From Sergeia podlipaevii (lineage: Eukaryota > Euglenozoa > Kinetoplastea > Trypanosomatida > Trypanosomatidae), in NCBI GenBank assembly GCA_030849805.1, contig JASANZ010001876.1:1-21303 (forward strand): 21,303 nt of DNA. Reading direction: 5' to 3'. Below the pieces are notes generated by a model. That model did not search any database and was not told the origin of the DNA. It was given only the letters and a program-made list of their open reading frames with translations. Within the stretch, counting starts at the first letter, position 1, and every line of letters begins with the position of its first letter. The position numbers and the translations under genes were made by a program. Of the stretch, positions 16,050 to 21,303 are shown one piece after another.

Positions 16050-17997
16050 GAGCAGCGGTGAACGCAAATGAAAGTGTGTTGTGCTGAGGAATGGTAATGC
16101 TGTTTTTTTTTTAATTATTATTATTATTTCCCATGCTGTGAACACTCTATCATAGCACGCACACACACACAGTCTTTTGTGGATACATTCCTCTCTACAT
16201 TAGCGTCGAAGCGGAAAAATAGCAACTCCATAGAGACACGTAGCACCTTTTTAGAAAAAAAAAATTTTAGTGGCCATACACACACACATATATACAGATG
16301 TATGAAAACATATACGTGTGCGCATATGTGAGTGCCTGTTGACTGTAGTGGATATCATCACATTCAGCACTCCTTTCGCTTTATATTAGCCAAACGTGTA
16401 GCAAGAAGCGACAGAGAGATGATTCCTTTTCTGAATCCTTTTTGCTGTCGCTTCATTCGTTTTCCCCCATATATATTTTTTTCATCACGCTTTCGTGACG
16501 TCACTGATCTCTTGTGTTCAAAACATTATATCTATTTATATTTATATATATATAAAGGTGTCGAATGTACTCGTATCTTTTTCTTTTCTTTTTTTTCTGC
16601 ACCACAGGGCAACAACAAAAACGAGAAATTCCTTTTTTTATATCTTAAGTTAATAAATATCTTTATATGCTTGCAAGGCAAGGGATATAGGGGGATGTGG
16701 GTGTGATAGTGGCCTTTTGCTCTTAAATCAACCTAATACATATATGTGTCTGAAGCTAGGCGATTGTGGGGCATACTTGGCATGTAGGAAGACTACATTT
16801 TTTATTCTCCAATTTATCACTTTTTAAAAATTGTTTAAATTTTTTTTCATTTTATCTTAGTTTTCCTTTTTTTTGTTGTAATTGTTGTTACTCTCTTTGC
16901 TCTTTACCTCGATATCTTCTGTGCTGTGGGGGTTATGATGCCCTTGTAGGTGGAATGGAATGGGGGGAAAAAATAAGCAAAAAAACATGAAAAATAAAAT
17001 GGAGGACGAGTGTTTAAGTACTAATGTGTGTGGGGGATTAACTGCGTCTCGGTTTTTTTTTTTTTTGAGCGATGGCGCACATACTTCATTTTATGTACTG
17101 ACTTTGAGAAGCAGTTGTATATATATGTGTGTGTGTGTGCTGTTGTTGTTGTTTTCTTTCGTTTCATTTTATTTTTTGCCTTACCATCAGTACACATCAC
17201 GTCAAGCACCACCTGTGTTGTGTTTCTCTCACTTAATCTTTTCTTTTTCCTTTTTTCTTTACCCGCATGCACCTTCAAAGAAAAGACAAAGGAGGATGGA
17301 GAAGGAAGGAACGTAACTCTCTAAATTCACATATACATATACATATTAGAAGAACAAAAAGTATCACCGAGCTGAACAAATCTTGATTGTTTTGCTTTCT
17401 TCTTTTGCTTGCCAAGATGAATTTTACAGGAAGGGAGACATCACGACACGGTACGGTGGAGGAAAGCATTTTTTTTATTATTTTTTTTTAAGTGAGTACC
17501 CCCCCAAAAAAATAAATTATTTGTTCTTTCGAAAATACAGTTATGGCGCCTTGCTCACATCCAAAATGAGAAAATACGAATCTCTTTTATACTACTATTT
17601 TCCATTTTCTTTATATGTGCTCATTGTGCTTTTTCTTTTTTTTTTCATAAGCGCCCGACGTATGCACGCTTTATCTTGCTTTTTTGCATGCCTCAGCAAA
17701 CCCTTTTTTACATCTCTCTCTCTCTCTCTCTGTTCCCTTTTTTTCTTTTCTCTACTGACACCTTTTTTTTTCTTTCTTTCTTTCCTGATAATGAATTAGT
17801 CACGAAAGGTACTATTAGTTTTAGTGTTGGCGATAAATTATATTTGCGGCGTTTTCGTTTGCTTTTGAGAGGTACACATCATATACGTGTTTTTTTTTAT
17901 AAAGAAAAAAACTTCTCCTGTCATTACCATTGGTAGCTTTCTTTTTGCTTCTATACACTTGCTAGTTAGCGAAGTGAACGGTACGGCTTTATTAGGG

Positions 17998-18070
17998 GTT
18001 TTTTTTGTCAGTGACTATTTTTTTTTTGACTCCGTCACTTTTCTTTTCTTTTTTGTTCTTCTTTCTTGAG
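17998..18070 (+). promoter_or_regulatory. Candidate spliced-leader acceptors for the PQ-rich protein gene
   Basis: Two tract/AG pairs are visible: T-rich 17998-18009 with AG at 18010-18011 (73-base 5' UTR), and the stronger C/T tract 18036-18067 with AG at 18069-18070, which would leave only a 14-base 5' UTR before the ATG at 18085. Confidence 0.5.
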
Positions 18071-18084
18071 CGAACGTACGGAAG

Positions 18085-21000
18085 ATGCCTTTGTACAACA
18101 TTTCTATTTGTCCTTTAAAGCTAAATGCTTACTTCTGCCGTCAAGGTGCAGTGTATGTGGTGCTCATGTCGCGCAAAGGTCTCGAGATCGCCACCGAGCC
18201 AACCGTGTGCGGTGGAGGCAACGAGGTCGTATTTGCTGACGTGGACGGTATTGATCGCGTCCGCACCTTCGAGATTGCTTTCAACTCGCCAAAGGACAAG
18301 AAAAATGTGAGCTTCTCCATCTATGACTTTACCAATCGCAAGAACCCAGCCAAGTTGACTGGGTTTGATATCCCTCTCGCCGGTATGTGCAGTGTCCTTG
18401 CCTCGGAATCCATGTGCGAGAAGAAGGGCATCTCCTTCCGTGTAGCCGGACGCCCGGGGCGTCTTGACGTTATCTTTCGCATGTACCCCGTTGGCACCCC
18501 AGTTCCTGCTTTAAAGATTGCTCCAGCTGCGCCTGCCACCATGACCCCCGAGGAGCGTCAACTGCAAGGAGGCAGCAAAGCGGGGGAAAGAACAACGCGA
18601 TTGCCCTCGCAAGCGGTGGAGGCGCTCGTCAGCGCCGGCATTCTCCCTGACGGCATTGATGGAGTGGAGCTGGATGTGGATCTTGCCAACGAGATTGCGG
18701 CTCGTGTGTCGATCTTGTTTCCGAATGAGGCTGACATGCGGGAGCGCATACAGGTGTTAGAGCGTGAGATCGCGCAACTAGAGTACGACGCGCAGTACGC
18801 AAAGAAGGATAAGGTGGCGCGTGGCTCTGCTGCACAGAGCGCTCTCACCAATGAACTCTCTCACTGGCGTGATCGCGCGCAGGATATTGAGAGCAAATCC
18901 GCACACGACGCGGGCATCGCGCCCATACTGCCCAAAGTGGCTGTAGGCCCCACGCCTCAGCAGCAAGGCCTCATGACGGAGCTCGAGGAACGTCTGACCT
19001 CGCGGCACGAGAAGATGCGCCAACTCGAGGCTATGCAGCGTCACAGGGACGTTACACAGGATGTACTCAAGCTCTTAGATGAAATTGAAAAAATCGAGGG
19101 CCAGCTGCTGCGCCTGCGCAAGGGAGAAGAAAATACGGCGGAGGCGAAGAGTGGGAAGGGGGCCAAGGACGGGCTCTATGACGCCGCCCCAGGTGCCGAC
19201 CGCTGGGATAAACTTGCTGCGAACTTGTACGATACTCAGAGTCACACCGAAGATCTCAGTCAGGAATTGCTCGCACTCAACCGTCTGCAGTACGAGCCGT
19301 ACCCGGCGGGTATTGAAACTGGTTTTATGCATGAAGTGCCCAAGGAGCTGAAGTTTGTTGTGGAAAACAAGCGCAATCTCGCGAATCTCCCGCCCGTCAT
19401 TGGTGTCTCTGCTGCTGCCCCCAGCGGAGGAGCTGCTGCTGCTGTTCCCTCGGCGGCAAATGCAGCGGCGAAGGTGGTCAAGACAGGAAATATTTTAGAC
19501 GATCTTTTTGGGTCTTCCGCCCCGGCCCCTGCTGCTGCCGCGGGGGCTCCTCCTCAGAACTTTGGCGCAGTGCAGCCGCAGCAACCACCACCACCATTCG
19601 AGGGTGCTGCATACCAACCCCCGCCGGCGGCGGCTGTGGCACCTATTTGGTCCAAGCCCCCTGAAGTTGCGCAGGGCACTCCTGGCTCAGCACCACCAGC
19701 TGCTGGCGGTAGCAGTTCCTCTGTGGCCCCGGCAGCGGCGGCAGCAGGACAAGCAGCTGGCGCCAAGGCTCCACCAGTGCCCTCTGGGGCACCGCAGCCC
19801 CCACAGCAACAGCAGCCACCAGCGGCAGGAGGACCTTCGTTGACGGCCACCACCACCACTACCACTCACGCACCTGTGGCCCCGCCAGGGTCCTTTGATC
19901 CCTTCGCTCAAGTGTCGTCTCCCACAGAGCCCCAAGAGCCACATGCCTCACCTGTCACTCCAGAGCCCATGAACGGACTGGAGGGACAGAAGCAAGAGCA
20001 GCAGCTACCCCATACCAAGATGACCCCACGCGGCTCCTCTACAGGAGTTCCCGCCACGGCTGTATCGAACCCCAAAGTCAAAACACAAGCAGAACAGCAG
20101 ATCAGTCCATCTACCGCCGGTGCTCCTATCCAAGCAGGGCAACCACCTCAAGCTGGCGTTCCACAAGTTGCTCAACCCCAGGCTCAATACCAACAGCAAC
20201 AGCAACAATATCCCCAGCAGCCTCAGCCTCAAAACCCCCAGTCTCATCAGCAGCCCATGACCCAGTATTCCCAGTACCAGCAACAGCAGAAACCCGGTAT
20301 GATGCCCCAGCAGCCTCAGCAGCCTCAGCCTCAAAACCCCCAGTCTCATCAGCAGCCCATGACCCAGTACTCCCAACAGCAGGGACAGCAGCAGCATTCA
20401 GGTATGATGCCCCAGCAGCAACAGCAGCAGCAGCCACAGGTGAACATGATGCCAGGACAGCAAGGCGTCCCTCAGCAACAATACCAACAGTACCAGCAAC
20501 AGCAGAAGCCCGGCATGATGCCGCAGCAACAGCAGCAACAGCACCAGCAACAGCAGCAGCAGCAGCAGCCACAGGTGAACATGATGCCAGGACAGCAAGG
20601 CGTGCCTCAGCAACAATACTATCCCCAACAGCAACAGCAGCAACCACAGGGTGTGAACGACATCAGGTCGTACGCCCAGCAGCAGCTTCAAGGTTTACAA
20701 CAGCAGCAGGCACCCGCGCCGGCGGCAGTGCCTCGTGGCCCCCCTGTACCAAATTTCGAGCGCAGACCACCGTCCCTCGAGGAGATTCCTTATACGGGTT
20801 TCTATGGCATCCCCCTGCTTGCTCGTGGGTGCCCCATCGACATTTATCTTGATGGTAAGACACCCACGCGAGGCACCGAGCTCAGCTTCATCAACAACGC
20901 TGATTACGAAATCATGATTGGTGGTGTGGAGCTCAAGCAGGAAGACGTCTTCTCAACTGACCCCAACAGCACCAAGACGATTCCCTCTCAGAGGTGGCCC

Positions 21001-21156
21001 CAGCAGCTTGCTATTCCTGGTGGAGGCTCGCGTGGTACCTGTATTGTGGCACTGCACCCATCGTTTCCGCGTGGATCCTCCGTGATGCTCCTTGTTGTTG
21101 TGTATGTGTTTACAGATGGCCACTACACTCCGTATCCAGCCCGTTTCAATATTTGA
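18085..21156 (+). CDS. Large Pro/Gln-rich coiled-coil protein with beta-rich terminal domains (1023 aa), unknown function
   Basis: I do not recognise a named family. Residues 1-140 look like a compact beta-sandwich, possibly C2-like ([17 protein letters not shown]; alternating strands; [22 protein letters not shown]). A linker and a short helical segment (~170-215) follow, then coiled-coil heptads at ~218-274 and ~297-355 and another helix near 400-415. D472-D-L-F-G476 is a lone acidic DLF motif opening the disordered region. Residues ~430-885 are low complexity: Ala/Pro/Gly-rich first, then Gln/Pro-rich (~655-880) with internal direct repeats. From ~891 to the end is a second well-ordered, beta-rich domain ([36 protein letters not shown]). 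No signal peptide or membrane span. The ATG at 18085 starts the ordered domain; stop is TGA. DLF motifs within long disordered regions are common in clathrin/AP-adaptor-binding endocytic proteins, so a membrane-trafficking or scaffold role is possible, but this is inference. Confidence 0.88.
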   Translation: MPLYNISICPLKLNAYFCRQGAVYVVLMSRKGLEIATEPTVCGGGNEVVFADVDGIDRVRTFEIAFNSPKDKKNVSFSIYDFTNRKNPAKLTGFDIPLAGMCSVLASESMCEKKGISFRVAGRPGRLDVIFRMYPVGTPVPALKIAPAAPATMTPEERQLQGGSKAGERTTRLPSQAVEALVSAGILPDGIDGVELDVDLANEIAARVSILFPNEADMRERIQVLEREIAQLEYDAQYAKKDKVARGSAAQSALTNELSHWRDRAQDIESKSAHDAGIAPILPKVAVGPTPQQQGLMTELEERLTSRHEKMRQLEAMQRHRDVTQDVLKLLDEIEKIEGQLLRLRKGEENTAEAKSGKGAKDGLYDAAPGADRWDKLAANLYDTQSHTEDLSQELLALNRLQYEPYPAGIETGFMHEVPKELKFVVENKRNLANLPPVIGVSAAAPSGGAAAAVPSAANAAAKVVKTGNILDDLFGSSAPAPAAAAGAPPQNFGAVQPQQPPPPFEGAAYQPPPAAAVAPIWSKPPEVAQGTPGSAPPAAGGSSSSVAPAAAAAGQAAGAKAPPVPSGAPQPPQQQQPPAAGGPSLTATTTTTTHAPVAPPGSFDPFAQVSSPTEPQEPHASPVTPEPMNGLEGQKQEQQLPHTKMTPRGSSTGVPATAVSNPKVKTQAEQQISPSTAGAPIQAGQPPQAGVPQVAQPQAQYQQQQQQYPQQPQPQNPQSHQQPMTQYSQYQQQQKPGMMPQQPQQPQPQNPQSHQQPMTQYSQQQGQQQHSGMMPQQQQQQQPQVNMMPGQQGVPQQQYQQYQQQQKPGMMPQQQQQQHQQQQQQQQPQVNMMPGQQGVPQQQYYPQQQQQQPQGVNDIRSYAQQQLQGLQQQQAPAPAAVPRGPPVPNFERRPPSLEEIPYTGFYGIPLLARGCPIDIYLDGKTPTRGTELSFINNADYEIMIGGVELKQEDVFSTDPNSTKTIPSQRWPQQLAIPGGGSRGTCIVALHPSFPRGSSVMLLVVVYVFTDGHYTPYPARFNI
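20221..20375 (+). repeat. Direct repeat pair A inside the Gln/Pro-rich region
   Basis: A 53-bp unit at 20221-20273 recurs at 20323-20375 (offset 102 bases, 34 codons), with one visible difference near the end (TATTCC/TACTCC). It encodes [20 protein letters not shown] sequence, so the offset keeps the reading frame. Confidence 0.93.
20428..20619 (+). repeat. Direct repeat pair B inside the Gln-rich region
   Basis: A 57-bp unit at 20428-20484 recurs at 20563-20619 (offset 135 bases, 45 codons), with a single difference (GTCCCT/GTGCCT). It encodes [25 protein letters not shown]-rich sequence between the copies also repeats ([13 protein letters not shown] matches the stretch near 20274-20310). 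Confidence 0.93.
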
Positions 21157-21303
21157 AGCAAAGTATAGCAAGGATGGCGGCGACGGAAGGAGGGGAGAGA
21201 GAGAGAGAGAAAAGAAAAGAGGAAAACAATGAGCACAAGAGAGGGTTCTCAAACGACACTATTATGGTCACTTAACTGAAAAAAGAAATGGTGACACAAA
21301 ATG
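21157..21303 (+). other. Start of 3' UTR of the PQ-rich protein gene
   Basis: Purine-rich sequence with a short GA run (21195-21212). No further gene begins before the window ends. Confidence 0.7.

Larger units (their letters stand above)
15980..18084 (+). other. Long intergenic spacer (hydrolase to PQ-rich protein gene)
   Basis: About 2.1 kb, strongly AT/T-rich. It contains GA and GAA microsatellites (16002-16049), ATT triplets (16113-16129), many homopolymeric T or A runs, TA/CA patches (16279-16296, 16539-16554, 17117-17138) and CT runs (17713-17731). Several open frames of 60-140 codons exist, but they are Phe/Ser/Tyr-rich translations of T tracts without normal composition and I do not call genes. 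No tRNA or other RNA gene is recognisable. Confidence 0.7.

Noticed and set aside
17383..17799. 138-codon open frame rich in Phe and Tyr
   Set aside because: It is composed almost entirely of T-tract readings in a spacer, has no normal amino-acid balance, and overlaps other equally long frames of the same kind.
20126..20691. Minus-strand Leu- or Ala-rich frames opposite the Gln-rich region
   Set aside because: CAG/CAA repeats read in antisense give Leu, Ala or Cys runs. The plus-strand frame continues through into a well-ordered C-terminal domain, so it is the real one.

Overview
The window comes from the nuclear genome of a trypanosomatid (Kinetoplastea, Leishmania/Trypanosoma relatives). 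Six intron-less genes lie head to tail on the + strand with no strand switch. Long AT-rich spacers separate them, full of T/pyrimidine tracts and microsatellites, whereas the coding regions are clearly richer in GC. This is the layout of a polycistronic transcription unit whose mRNAs are separated by spliced-leader trans-splicing and polyadenylation. All three standard stop codons are used as stops, so the code is the normal nuclear one. The genus cannot be fixed from the sequence alone.

Layout: (1) 1-592, 3' part of an AMP-forming acetyl-CoA synthetase gene that runs off the left edge. (2) 593-3438, a 2.8-kb spacer with several microsatellites and one isolated coding-looking island near 2740-2908. 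(3) 3439-4644, a 401-residue protein with two C-terminal EF-hands. (4) 5306-9895, a 1529-residue protein of unknown function. (5) 10673-13971, an XRN-family 5'-3' exoribonuclease whose 3' part is disturbed by a single N at 13510 flanked by two near-identical 370/367-bp copies. (6) 14705-15979, an alpha/beta hydrolase resembling ABHD11. (7) 15980-18084, a 2.1-kb spacer with no supportable gene. (8) 18085-21156, a 1023-residue protein with a beta-rich N-terminal domain, coiled coils, a DDLFG motif, a very long Pro/Gln-rich region and a conserved-looking beta-rich C-terminal domain.

The genes share no obvious pathway: acetate activation, calcium sensing, RNA decay, a lipase-like hydrolase and a possible scaffold or adaptor. 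That is usual for trypanosomatid polycistrons, where co-transcription does not imply related function. Regulation is probably post-transcriptional, so the pyrimidine tracts with nearby AG dinucleotides upstream of each start codon are the most meaningful regulatory signals visible.

I found no mobile element, CRISPR array, tRNA or rRNA. The items most worth a second look are the N-flanked duplication in the exonuclease gene (most simply two allelic contig ends left unmerged), the orphan coding-like island in the first spacer, and the two large proteins that I cannot assign to a family.
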